Of a stretch of DNA of 64,000 nucleotides, positions 9,340 to 21,139 are shown piece after piece. The notes under the pieces were generated by a model. That model did not search any database, had not been told where the DNA came from, and was given only the letters and a program-made list of their open reading frames with translations. The position numbers were made by a program, and so were the translations under genes. Where the stretch lies: positions 62,001 to 126,000 of the forward strand of contig JAZKJV010011600.1 in assembly GCA_037367405.1 (NCBI GenBank), given 5' to 3'. This stretch comes from Ottelia alismoides. Taxonomy: Eukaryota; Streptophyta; Magnoliopsida; Alismatales; Hydrocharitaceae. Every line of letters begins with the position of its first letter. The first letter of the stretch is position 1.

Positions 9340-12300
9340 TGGTCAGAGTGTATGAGTACTTTGTGGGGTTTTAAGCTATTAAAATAAAGGTTTTTTTTAC
9401 AGTTATACATCGCTTTTTTTCAATTACACGTGTGCCCCTATAAAGAGGGATGGTCCTATTGAGTATGACTGAGTTATTATTGGCTGGAGTTTTGTTTACA
9501 TGGGAAAATCATATTAATATATTTCAAACATTAACTAGTTGGTACCCGTGCTTTGCACGGGAAATTCTCATTACTTCACTTCCTTATTCATCTTTCTTCA
9601 AATTATCTTCTCTTATTCGTCTTTATCCACTCCCGTATTCCCCTTCCCATCTTCCGTTATTCCTCATTATCCACTGACTTGTAATTCTTATTCCGTTATC
9701 TCTCATGTGATAATCAAATGGAGAATAGCACTTACATACTCTTATTTGACCTTATTTCCAGTATTCTCATCATTCCAGTTGAATAGGAATAATGCTTATT
9801 CCATCTTATTTCTCACTATTATTCGGACTTATTCCCGAGAAATGCCTCTAAGGAAATGTCCATACAAAAATTTCTAAAAATTCTATTATACAATAAAAAG
9901 TACCTTAGGAAGTAGATGATGTTATATTTAGAGGAGGTCATTTACTCATTTTGAGCCACACGATGGGAATATTTTTTTATCAAACGAAAAGTAAGAAAAA
10001 TTAATTAAGTTTTGAATTCAAAATGAATGATGTTATTCTCGATATTTTTTCTTATAGTGCTTGTCACTAAATGTATGTGGTAGTAAAAAATGAAGAAAAT
10101 ATATAATTATTGTTCTATGAACAATATCTAACAATATATCAATGATTAGAATATTCGTTTCAAATTTTAATGACAAAGATATTAAGATAAACAAGATTAG
10201 TTATATTTTTAACATCTTATATATAATGATAGTTTTAAAAAAATTGATATATGTTTTTTTATCATTTTACTTCAACCTATTCTATGCATATAATATGATT
10301 CTTTTTAAACTCTAAGTACTATACCTTCACGCTTAACGTTAAAAGATCAAATAGAGAAGAGTTTAGTATGGATCATATCATAAATACAAGTTGTTACGGT
10401 TTGAATACAAGTTACAAAACATGTTGAAGTGATGTATTGTATGAACATAAACGTAAACTTATCGTTTGAATTATCTATATTTGATCCGTTATTGTATTTG
10501 TTTTCAACAAAACTTCTGCTTTGATATATGGCAATATACTTGTTTATTTATATGCATGATGCGTATTTCTGATTTATAAAGTAAATCATCATGTAAAAAA
10601 TAGTAACAACAACAGAGAAAGCAATATATTTATAAAAAAAACACAAACCTTATTTGTATGGTATTAAAATATATGTAATATATACACCACAGATCCACAA
10701 TAACGAAATTTTCTATACAATATATATTTGTAATCCATTACTAAAATGTTTGCATGTTAATTGTGTAACAATAAGAATGAGAATCTGATCGCTATTGATA
10801 GTGGGTGCCACGCCCCCTCTCCAAATATCGTTTTGTAATTTAACAATAAAACAAAGATCAGAAGAAAAAGCCAACGGGTAATCACTCCTATATTATTTAT
10901 TGCTAAGGATATAGGAAGGAATACAATATTGGCTATAAAATTAAATAATCGAGGAATGAATATTGCTCATTATTATATATCTAACTATTGGAGATCTAAT
11001 AATGAACATTAAAGTATTCATTGTCTTAAGCCTATTTTGTTATGTGGATTTTTTCCATTATTCATGTTGATTCATAATATTTTCTTTCAAAACCAATTTT
11101 TAGAGATCATCTACTCTTGTCTTAGGTGTTTGTCCACATTTTGATAAACAATATTCTATTTTCTATTGATTTACTTATTTTCTTCTGCTTTTTCTTATAG
11201 CTCTACTCGATCACAACCTATCGATTATCATTGTAATTCTTTCCGTATTTGTGATTTTTCCATTATATGAATTGAAATTTGATGAAAGGAAATAAATGTG
11301 ATTTTTTGAGGCTATTTTTTAATTGGTGTAATAGTGTAATCAAAATTATTTTTTAAAAAAATATTACTAATCTCATGCAGCGATATCATCTCATTCTATA
11401 GCACTAAAAACAACAACTACTTGAAGCTCAACTTCGAGGAGCTGCTCTCCATATCCTAAGTAGGATTTCGGATAAGAACATAATATTTTAAATTAAAAGT
11501 TCTATGGGTATACAAAAATGTATTTTCATAGATGCATAGGCAATACATGTCTATCACACAGTAAATTATGAGTCTTGGCGTTTTTAAAATATACGTGGCT
11601 TATATATCCATTGTTAAATATTTAACAATATTAATCATTGAAAAAATATTTTTTACTAAAAATTAGTGATGAATGTCATATTTATTGCTACATCATTAAA
11701 GAGAGCTTATATAACAACACTTATATATTTCTATTTTTCAGTATTTTAAGTAATAGTTGCTAAATTTTGAATTAAAAATGAGTGTTGATTTAGCTAAAAT
11801 TTTGAGAGAAAAAAAAAATAAAATATTGGATACGTCATCCATCACTAATTTCAAGTATAAAATATAACTTCACAACAATATTATCATCGTAATATATTTA
11901 ATTACAGAAGATATAATGACTGATTTAGAAAAAAGGCTACTATAGAACTATTTTCTTGTAGTGTATAGAATGCTTGATCTTCTACTACAATACAACCATC
12001 TTCCGTGGATATAGATATGTATTTTTTAGAGATATGGATATCCGTTTGAAAATATGAACTTATATCATTACTATTTTATTTTTTTAGGTTATAAATGTGC
12101 ATACATATAAATTAGGTAGATATTCATGTGAATATCTTCCTATATACATATATTATGTATATAATATATACACACACAAGTATGCTAGTGGACTATGTAT
12201 CGATATTATGCATAAACAAATTTTAAATATTCATGTAATTTGTGATACAACTAAAAATGGGGCATGAATCATCAACAAATAAATGAGGCACACATCTTAA

Positions 12301-12928
12301 TAAATAAATGGGGACGCAAATGGAATTTCCAAAAAGATTAAGTAATGGAGGTGGGTGGACTCCCCTTCCTTAATATATAGTAATGGATTCGGATCTAGGG
12401 ATTAACTCGCCCCGGCCACTAAATTAAAATAATAAACCCATTAATTGATCAGAAAAATAATTCACAGTTTTATTGGAGAATGTGATTCATTCTCCAATAC
12501 TTGAAGTTAATTAGATAATGACAAAAGTGATTCATTGCAAACTTTAGTACTTGAAGTTAAAGAAGAATGTCATATATCGAGATATTTTCTTTTATCAAAA
12601 TCAATGGTACATTAATGAATTTTATTGATATATTTTTTACGTCTTTGTTTCATCAATTTTTAGTATAACAAATAGATACATTAATGAAGCCATATACAAT
12701 GAATCTATGAAAATTATATTTCAACTCTTATCTAAAAAAATGTGTCTCTATATAGTGTAAAATTGTTATTAAATGTATTAATTTTTTCACCACTAAATTT
12801 AGCACTATTCTTAAAATACTAATCAGACTAATTTTGTTTTATTATCTTCGTGATGCAATGAAGCGCGAGTACCAATTCAAGTTGATATCACTCTTGGGCT
12901 TGGGAAAGAACGTTATACTATCTGAAAT
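9340..12928. other. Non-coding part of IspH intron 5, copy A
   Basis: I see no gene here. The stretch is AT-rich with short unsupported frames. A palindrome CCCGTGCTTTGCACGGG sits at 9545-9561. Similar palindromes are common near the ends of plant Helitron-like repeats, but I could not define element ends. The region recurs at 55994-59582. Confidence 0.5.
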
Positions 12929-13116
12929 GGATCCTTTGCTGCACCAAAGGATGCAACAGACTTTGTTGTGGTCTTTGGAGTCGCTCGATCATGATAGAGC
13001 AGTTTCCACGAATTTTCTTGATCCGAACCCACAAAAATGAGAATTCGTGAGAACCGCTCGATCGTGATCGAACGACAAAGTCCACAGCAGAATCTGCTGC
13101 ATGCAGAAGAGGATCC
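12929..13116. mobile_element. Foldback MITE of the GCTCGATC family (copy A, intron 5)
   Basis: The ends are inverted GGATCC, and the arms contain GCTCGATCATGATAGAGC and its partner CCGCTCGATCGTGATCG. It resembles the foldback elements at 14883-15073 and 15182-15365. No clear target duplication was found. It sits between IspH exons 5 and 6. Confidence 0.6.
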
Positions 13117-13261
13117 ATTCCCTGGAGTCTCAGAGGATCTATTCCCTGCACTATCGGGATGCTTCCGTAAATTTTATATTTCTTTCCGTAGTCTGTGACG
13201 CAATATACTATGCTAACCAAGATAATGTAAAAAAACACATGATCACATTTGTTAATATTAC

Positions 13262-14590
13262 CTTCATGAAGTCTTCCCTTGTACCGCTAGATCCATTTAG
13301 TTGGCCTCCAAGAATGTAGTCGCATACATACATAGCCTAATCAGTTCAGAAAAAAACCAGATCATTAACCGGGCATAACATCTATTACTTTAAATTAATC
13401 GAAGGGAAGATGGCAGCACTTTAAATCTAAAGATACCTCCGACACATTCTTCACAATAATGAACTTCCCTGCAAATGTTACAGTAGCGACCGCCTCTTCA
13501 TGATAGTATTCACCATGGTAAATGGTCGTATAATCACCTTTCTTGTGCTTCTCAACCGCGTTCCAGACCTTCATAATCATTGTTAGAAAGACAGATATAG
13601 GAATTTTAAGATCCTTGTGCAGTACTAGTTAAGAAACATCAGATAGTACCTTAGCGACCCATGGACAGGTGGTATCGACGATCTGAACACCCTTCTCGCT
13701 CAACGGAAGCATCTCGTCTACAGCAGCTCCGAATGCAGGCAAGATAACAACATCGCCCTTCTCAACAACATCGAACTGTTTCCTTCCATCCTCCACGGGA
13801 AGCTACTGCACTCCCATCTCTTTCAACCTCTGCAAATCACATAATTAACCACAGTGATAGACCCTTTATTATTTTTAAGCTTCTGAGGATTCATGCATGT
13901 AAATTTCACTGGGTTAGAAGTTTGTGCTTTGCAGCTTCTGTGATTCTTTCTGAACGAAGGATTGTTCTATAATTGTATGACGTTTATATTGGGGAGAATC
14001 AGGTGACCGACTTTATTAACGATTGGATTGTGGATGATTTCGTTTGTAAGCCAGATCTTCTCCTTGGGAAACTGCTTCCTTGTCTCGTATGCAATCTGCA
14101 CAGCTCGTTCTACAAACCAGCAAAACCCATATGCGTCTGCCAACTTCACCGTGACGTTCCCCCATGTGTGCTCGTTCCTGTGCTCCTTCAGCGTCTTGAT
14201 TATATCACCTGCATTTCTCCAAACCCGTCTTGACTATAATTGTAAGCAGGCATAGATATTATTAATCTCATTAAACATTAATATAAAGACTAATTAGCTA
14301 GTTGCTTCCTTCCTATTTCTCTCTCGCTATTAGTCTCACTCACTGGTGAACACCTCGTTCATGAGCTCCGAGGTCTCCTCCTTCCTCCCGAAACCCTTGC
14401 GGTTGTAGTTCTTGCTCTTCGTCAGGTTGTGCCGGAACACATTCGCATCGAACTCCGCGCCCAAAGCCGGGAGCTCCCCGCTTCTCACACGAAGCCTCGT
14501 AGCGCCTGCGCGCCGCGGATGTGGGGCGCCGTAGGCTATGGCCGGCGAAAGGAGATCGGAGAAGCGGCAGAGGTGAGCTGAGACAGCCAT
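13262..14590 (-). pseudogene. ispH: IspH/HDR (HMBPP reductase) pseudogene, exons 1-5, copy A
   Basis: This is a copy of the plastid enzyme that reduces HMBPP to IPP and DMAPP at the end of the MEP pathway. Exons run on the minus strand: 14590-14344, 14208-14012, 13829-13650, 13568-13437 and 13336-13262. All have GT/AG borders and matching phases. The start chosen is MAVSAHLC at 14590, followed by a Ser/Arg/Ala-rich stretch typical of a plastid transit peptide. Family motifs seen include 'NYNRKGFG', 'AYGFCW', 'NEIIHNP', 'DTTCPWV' and 'HEE'. Two iron-sulphur cysteines fall in these exons. Exon 3 has an in-frame TAG at 13803-13805. The Gly normally after 'FCW' is Phe (codon at 14114-14116). Exons 6-10 are absent here and are predicted left of the window, beyond the gypsy element. 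Confidence 0.92.
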
Positions 14591-14882
14591 TAGAGAGGGA
14601 GAGATTGGAGGGAGAGTGACCGTGTGAGGCGATCGAGGAGAAGACAATTTAAGCTCTCGCTGTTGTGCTGTGAGGGGTTTCCTGCATGCATGTGCGGCGG
14701 CATCTAATTACACATATACCCTTTCTAAAAAAAGGCAACAATGGATCTATCATTTTTTTAATGATTTAAAATCTGCTAAAACCACTCACTTGTTTCTTTA
14801 AAAATGTTTAGAACAAAAAGCCGCTGCTAGACCCTTGGATCTTCTTTTGACGATCAAGATTGGTCAGCATGCTATGCTACGA

Positions 14883-15073
14883 GGGAGCGGATTGTCTGCT
14901 TGCCAGCAGACTCTGCTGTAGTGTCCGAGCCGCTCGATCAAGATCAAGCGGTTCGCATGAATTCGCACAGTCGGGCCCACAAAAAGGTGCGAATTCATGC
15001 GAACCGCTCGATCTTGATCGAGCGACTCCGGACACTGCAGCAGAGTCTGCTGGCCAACAGACGATCCACGCTC
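14883..15073. mobile_element. Mutator-like foldback MITE with 9 bp target duplication (copy A)
   Basis: The element is 191 bp and almost entirely palindromic. It is flanked by ATGCTACGA at 14874-14882 and 15074-15082. A 9 bp duplication is typical of the Mutator superfamily. The arms contain GTCTGCTTGCCAGCAGAC, TCTGCTG and CCGCTCGATCTTGATCGAGC. It lies upstream of IspH exon 1. Confidence 0.8.
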
Positions 15074-15181
15074 ATGCTACGAATCTGGCTATAGTAAGGG
15101 CTCCAAACATCCCATTCGACGATCTCATATGTTGGCAAATTTGACTGATATGTATGCAAAATGCGGACCTCATAGCTCGTA

Positions 15182-15365
15182 GAGAGGATCGTCTGCTACA
15201 TGGAGCAGACTCTATGATAGACTCGTGGACCGCTCGATCTTGATCGAGCGGTTCACACAAATTTGCACTTTTTGTGAGCTCATTTTATACGAATTCATGC
15301 GAACCACTTGATCAAGATCGAACGACCCACGAGTCAACCGCAGAGTCTGCTGCATACGATTCTGA
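15182..15365. mobile_element. Second foldback MITE of the GCTCGATC family (copy A)
   Basis: The inverted arms include GATCGTCTGC, GCAGACTC and CCGCTCGATCTTGATCGAGC. The centre carries CACAAATTTGCACTTTTTGTG. The outer ends are degraded, so the borders are approximate. It lies about 110 bp from the element at 14883-15073. Confidence 0.6.
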
Positions 15366-16932
15366 CTTTATTTTGGTAAACTTGGAAATAGTGCAGGGAA
15401 GTATAGATAATTGTACCGCTTGTTACGTTTTTGTGCGAATCGGATCTCCACGAAAATATGCAAAGTTATTGTAGTATTTGAGTGCCACGTGACGAAAAAG
15501 GGGTATAAAATAGATAAGCTTGGAGTAGTTGTTTATCAGTTTCGGGTGTGGTGCAGTGGAACGGTCTTTTTATAATTATAAATGAATTATTCACACCATG
15601 AGCCTAACATCTTTTGCAATTATATTATAGAACAGCTTTTCAAACCCTTGTAAATAACACCATAGCTTCTGCAAACTTGTTCCATCTTTATAGTATAATC
15701 CTGGCTGTCAATTTACTCCATTAACTTAGTTATATTCGAGTCATCTATAACATCAAGGAAATGCATTATTTTTTCTTTAAAAAATCCATTGTTTGTGCTT
15801 CTTCCTCCTCCCATCCACACCACCTCCCCAATCTCTCTCATCCGTCCTTCAAAACATGCTCGGAGATGTAGCTGTGTGATCTCTCTTGAAGTTGCCCTTT
15901 CTTCCTCTCCCTCGATTCATGTCACCTGACCAACTTGGTTGCAAATTATATCAAAGCATGTTTTCTCTGATAATAGAAAGGACTACCCGAGAGGTAGAGC
16001 CATCTCCTAGAAGAAACGAGCTACTCGAGAAGGGGAGCCTCCCCTACAAAGAAATAGGAGGAAAAGATTACCTAACGCATGCAACTGTTGTCATCACTAG
16101 GAATAAGTCATGGGTCATGTCGTAACTGTAACACCCCCAAAATAGTACCACATCGGAAAATCACAAAGTGTTACACTACAGAAATAATCCCACATCATCA
16201 GCTCACACAATGTGAATATGAATTATAAGTAGTGTGGATTAGTACTTGATAACTTGAGCTTTTAATTGGGTGGTTGTCACTTGTTACAAGTTCATTCGGC
16301 CTGAACCCAACAAGTTGTTGAGGATAATTTTCCTCGATTTGAGAAGCCACAAGTAGATGATGATGGACGTAAATCATGTACTTACATTTCTAGTAGAAGA
16401 ATATATGCCCTGCTCTCACACCCACATTCTCGCATAGTTGTCTGAATGCACACATAAATGACCAAGTTGGGAGAAACAACGAAGAGCTCAGAATTCTCTT
16501 CTTTTTTTCTTCTCATTTTAACATCTTTTTCGGCCTTTCTTTCTCTCTCTCTCTTTTAAACCATATACCTTTTTTTCCTATAAAACATTTTTATTTCTTA
16601 GACCCATATTTTTTTCAAATCAACCCTGTTTTCGGCTCTCTCTTGAATATGAACCAATTAGGCTCAAATGCTATTTTATAGGCCTCTACTTTTTTAAAAT
16701 AATAATGGTGGGTCGTTGGGCTGAAATACCATCCCCTCATTTTTAGGAAGGAGACCTGATAAAATATAATACATACATATGTATATAAGAGATGGGGTAT
16801 ATGTCCCCTTTTAACTATAACACAACACGCAGGACATTAGGGTTCCCTGAAGGGGAGAATCCACTACCGCCACCCCAAGAACAAGGGCTTCAGAAGATCT
16901 TAAGGCTGCAAGAACCTCTAAGAGGATGGAGG
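15366..16932. other. Non-coding stretch upstream of IspH, copy A
   Basis: No gene is supported. The frame at 15886-16125 has no recognisable domain. A stretch starting TGTAACACCCC at 16126 resembles the start of a solo LTR, but I could not confirm the other end. A pyrimidine-rich tract lies at 16497-16560. Confidence 0.4.
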
Positions 16933-17346
16933 CACCTACATGACAAGAAAATGCAGTTTTTGCGACCACAAATGTGGTGGTAATACAATGGTTTTTTGGT
17001 GCCAACGTAGTCGCAATCCCCTATTGTGACCACATTTAGTAACAAAATATGTGATCAGACTAATATGGTTGTAAATTATCTGCGACCACACCTTAGTCGT
17101 AAGGTGGTAGCAAAATATAGTCGCTCGTAGTCGCTATATAGTCACAGTGTAGTGTAAACTTTCGGTTGAACTCTGACTAAAGACACACCATATTGCGACC
17201 ACATGTCCACCACATGGATAAATTTTCACAACTACATAAAGATCATTTTACCACCACTGCATTTACAATTACGACCATGTTACTACTACTATAGTAGTAA
17301 ATTAGTCACAATGTAGTAGCATATTTTATTTGTGCAATCACGTAAC

Positions 17347-18162
17347 TACCATTTTACTACTATAGTGGTAGTCAAATAGTGCTGAATAATCGTAAACTCT
17401 GCTATCCTGATAAAAAAATAACCAGCAGCCACCTGTGGTGTATATGATTCCCCTGTAGTATACTATAAGCAAATATAATCAACCAAGCTTACTGAGATCC
17501 TCCAATCTATAGTATAATATAGTCAATCTGTTAACTGTAGTTTCAATCAAATATAATCATCTTTAAGAAAAAATCGATCTTGCTTGTATAAAGCTAAAAG
17601 TTCAAAACTATTGAAAGGTACACATTCAAGACATGACTGGCATCTACAAGTTGAAGACTATACAAAGCAAAAGTTAAAAAGCTACAAGATCAAGGCACAC
17701 AATAGAAAGTTAGATACAAGTTTAGGACAATATAAAGCTACAAGTTCAGGACAATATAAAGCTACAAGTTCAAGTGCATAAAAAATACAAGTTCATGACT
17801 AACATTTAGACACTAAAGTTCTTAACATTACAAGATTCTGTCAATAAAGTATCATTACATAGTCTATATTTTGCATTAAAACTTTCTTTTCCTCCATACC
17901 GAAAAAACACCTTCCTTTGTCTTTTCCTTCCCCTTGTTCTTCTTGTCTTTATCCTTTTTTGGGCACTTTTCTATTTTCTGTAGGTTCGGAGATTACAACC
18001 CCTTTGCGAAGCGAGATTTTATATGCGGTGGCATCGTCTTCGTCCTCATCTTTATCCTCCTCTCCATCCTCCTCTTCGTTCTCATCCTCCACCTTGTGAA
18101 CTTTTGGAATTGTAGCCCTATTAGTTATAAGAAGAAATATAAATCATTGATTGCAAATATAA
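17347..18162. repeat. CACTA interior with short imperfect tandem repeats
   Basis: From about 17580 to 17810 the motif 'acaagttcaggacaatataa' and variants recur, twice almost exactly at 17722-17770. The rest is AT-rich with no supported coding region. Confidence 0.45.
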
Positions 18163-18570
18163 TTAGAAAGATGAATCAATGTATATACTAAAACATAAGT
18201 TAGAGTATAAGACATACTTTAAATAATTTACGTCCTCCTTCAAAGAGACCATTCCAGAAGATAAATTTTGCAATGCAGAAGACACGGTACTAATTGTGGA
18301 TACCAGTGAATTCATGGCCAGTGATAGTTGTCTAAACTCAGTCTCAGATATTCCTGACTGAGATGTTGGAGTGTTATACATTGAGGTCATCCCCGAATGA
18401 GCGGATGCTCCAGTAGAATCAAAAGAGGATGAGAATTTGGGTGGCAAACCACCCAAAGTCTGCCTTCTATTGCGTCCCACTTCACGCTCTTTAAGGACTT
18501 CTTGCCATAAGCTGGCAACAAAGTCCAATTCCCCTTCAAATCTTGGAACGCCAACCCTTTCTGCATACAA
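18163..18570 (-). pseudogene. CACTA second-ORF fragment (Spm-type accessory protein)
   Basis: The translation holds 'FVASLWQEVLKEREVGRNRR' near the start, a Ser/Thr-rich linker and a C-terminal heptad-like stretch ('FRQLSLAMNSLVSTISTVSS'). It resembles the C-terminal part of plant En/Spm accessory transposase proteins. It lies downstream of the tnp2 remnant in the same direction. The domain match was not searched, so the identity is moderate. Confidence 0.5.
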
Positions 18571-19020
18571 ACCCTTGTAACGATCTTATAAGAGAATTCT
18601 TTTAATTATCTACCAAACAACTATAATTGTATAGCAGTAATAGTATGTATACCATAAATACGTGACAATCATGTTTCATTCTCTTAAAAATATTTTTCTT
18701 CAAATCAACAAGTTTGGATATGTTCGAGGAAAATCCATCTGGCATTTTTAATTTACTAGCCCATTGACATGCATCTTTCACTTGATCTCTACTTAAGCAA
18801 TATTTTACCTTAGGTATACAAATGTGCCCATCTTCTGATTCTATTAGCCAAACTCAGGACGAGCGTAAATTTTCATAAGATCTCTACGAGCATTTTCTGT
18901 ATCCTTTGTCTTACCAGTGACATTCATTACCGTGTGGAATACATTGTCAAATACATTCTTTTCTATGTACATAACATCTAAATTGTGTTTGATGAGTAAA
19001 TTTGGCCAGTATAGTAGTTC

Positions 19021-20577
19021 CTAAAAGATACTAACTTTCATCCAGTTATGATTATCCCCAAAACCTGGAAGAGGTAGAATACAATCATCTGAACTCTTTA
19101 ACTCCATTAGCCTTCTAAATATCTCATGTCCCGATAGCCTGACAGGTGGATCTGAATCTTCAATTGTATTTCTTTTGAATGCCATCTTTTGTTTCATATA
19201 TAGATGATCCTTCGGTAAGAATTGTCGATGGCAATCAAAGAAGCATGGTTTTCGACCATGCTCAAGTTGAAATGTTTTCATATTTTCCATGCAATATGGA
19301 AAACTTCTTTTCCCATGTGTACTCCATCCCGATAGCATTCCATATGCTAGAAAGTTACTAATTATCCACAATAAACCCACTGTCATCTGAAATTTACTAC
19401 GAGTAACGACGTCATATGTCTCCTGGCCTTTCTCCCATAGTTCATTCAGTTCGTCAACTAATGGTCTGAGATAAACATCTAAATATTTTCCTGGATGGCT
19501 TGGATCGGGCACAAGTAAAGTTAAAAACATATATTGCTTCTTGTTGCACAACCATGGTGGCAAATTATACAGAGTGATGATAACTGGCCAACACAAGTAA
19601 TCTTTCCCCCCGACCATATCGATTAAATCCATCAGTAGACAACCCAATCACCACATTCCTCTTATCCATAGCAAAAGTGGAAGATGACTCCATTAAAGCC
19701 CTCCAACAAGCTGAGCAGAAGGATGTCCCATAAAGTCACCACAGATATGATCTGCATGCCAAGTCAAGTCTTTAGCAGTTTCTTTGCAATAATAGAGTCA
19801 CCGTAGATGTGGTGCTATAGGAAAGTAACAGAGCACCTTCTGTGGAACATTTGTCTTCATATTTGGTTTATATCTAGGATCACCACATTCTGGACATTTA
19901 GTCTCATTTGTAAATTTTTCCCCATAATAGATGATATGATGGTTGGAGCATACATTAACTAACTTTTCTGATAAGCCAAGTGTACTCATCATGGTCTTTA
20001 TTTTATAATAGATACCAGGTAGGACAACAGTCATATTATACTCAGCTTTAACTTTTCTCTTTATAATCTTAACCATGACATTGAAACTAGCATCAGTCAT
20101 ATTATACTCAGCTTTAACTGTCAGCAACTTCGTAACAACAGATAGGAGAGAAAACAATTTACAACCAGGCCATAATGCCTCCTCAACCTTTTGTAACAAT
20201 TCAATAAAATCTTTGCATTCTCCATTGAATTAATCATCACAACCCTCTGTAGATGGGTTAAAGTCTGGACCTACTGCATCCATAACCATCTCAACAAAAG
20301 GATTGTCCGACATCTGAGTCCTCTCTCAGTAAGTTGCTCGGACCTCTCCATGAGCATACCAACATGTCTACTCAGTGACAAAATCGTTCTTGCACAAGTG
20401 TTCCACCACAACATCTCTAAATTGTTTCTTCGTCAATCCACATTTCATACACAGGCATATAATCTTCCCATCTATGTCAACTATTCTGTTTCCTTGGGCA
20501 TAAGCGAAATTGAGAAAGCCTTCTACACCAATTAAAAATGGCATGCAAATGGATCCTTTCACCACACGGTTATACAT
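19021..20577 (-). pseudogene. CACTA tnp2-type transposase, broken
   Basis: At 20577-20368 an N-terminal zinc-binding transposase-associated domain is seen ('GVEGFLNFAYAQG', 'CLCMKCGL'). At about 20230-19798 comes the first part of tnp2 ('LLQKVEEALWPGCKLF', 'CSNHHIIYYGEKF', 'CPECGDPRY'). At 19790-19021 comes the core: 'KDLTWHADHICGDFMGHPS', 'LCWPVIITLYNLPPWLC', 'YDVVTRSKFQMTVGLLW' and 'AYGMLSGWSTHGK'. Stops and frameshifts occur near 20230 and between 19798 and 19647. A segment of about 25 bp is present twice (20031 and 20095), placing 'KAEYNMT' twice in the protein. Confidence 0.85.
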
Positions 20578-20600
20578 CCAATCCTATGTCGAACTCATTG

Positions 20601-21139
20601 CTCTACCTGCAACGATATCATAATAGTTATTTAGACACATAGTTTGATATGATGAAAACTTGTCCTCTAATGAAGAAAAAAACAACACTAACTTACATAT
20701 CCCCATTCACGCTTACCTACCCTCATACCCTCACACATATAGGTATCTCGCATAATGTGGAAAACCCCATCACCCCCAATCTTCAAGAACCTAGTGTCAA
20801 CGAAGAGGCCCCATTAGAGTGATTGCATGCATCCAGACAACAAACCTCTTGGAACAGTTAGAGAAGGTATTTTATATGTATATTTGCACTATTGTATCCC
20901 CTATGTTGGGATGCTGAGTTTTAGTAATTCGTTCCTTGTTTGCCTCTAAGCGAAGGCTTATTAAACGAAGGGTCGGCACCTCTCCTCTTCTTAGATTCCC
21001 ATGAACTAATGCTAAGGGCAATCATGAATAGCATTGCCCTGTCAAGCCCTGCATTTACGTCATGATTAGATGAATTTAGGCAACTAATTTAACCTTAAAG
21101 CAATCATACAACCCTGGAGTCGGCCGTATCAATGAGTAG
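20601..21139. other. Junction between CACTA remnant and gypsy body 2
   Basis: No gene is seen. Somewhere here the CACTA sequence gives way to the leader or gag of the gypsy body. I cannot see a 5' LTR or primer site, so the gypsy body appears truncated on its left. Confidence 0.45.

Larger units (their letters stand above)
7764..17346. repeat. Large direct duplication, copy A
   Basis: The sequence matches 54418-64000 at a constant offset of 46654. I found only three differences by eye: one A fewer in copy B in the A-run near 11810 (58463), one T more in copy B near 12591 (59245), and A/G at 16450/63104. The match runs off the window end in copy B, so the real right end is further on. On the left it stops at 7764 only because a gypsy LTR ends there. 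Confidence 0.95.
16933..20600 (-). mobile_element. CACTA (En/Spm-type) DNA transposon, decayed
   Basis: The transposase reading direction is minus. The low-coordinate end starts with CACCTACATGACAAGAAAAT, a weathered form of a CACTACA-type terminus. It is followed by repeated GCGACCACA and its complement (16967, 17081, 17194 and variants), which look like subterminal transposase-binding repeats. TAGTG at about 17151 may mark the end of a nested short derivative. The high-coordinate end is not defined and is placed near the start of the transposase-associated domain. No intact product is possible because of several stops and frameshifts. Confidence 0.65.

Noticed and set aside
9545..9561. Helitron terminal hairpin
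   Set aside because: The palindrome is typical of some plant repeats, but no TC start or CTRR end could be tied to it, so no element is called.
15886..16125. Small protein gene
   Set aside because: It has no domain or splice context and sits in repeat-flanked non-coding DNA. It is present in both copies only because the region is duplicated.
16126..16290. Solo LTR from TGTAACACCCC to GTTACA
   Set aside because: The ends look suggestive but no matching 5 bp target duplication is present and 165 bp is very short.
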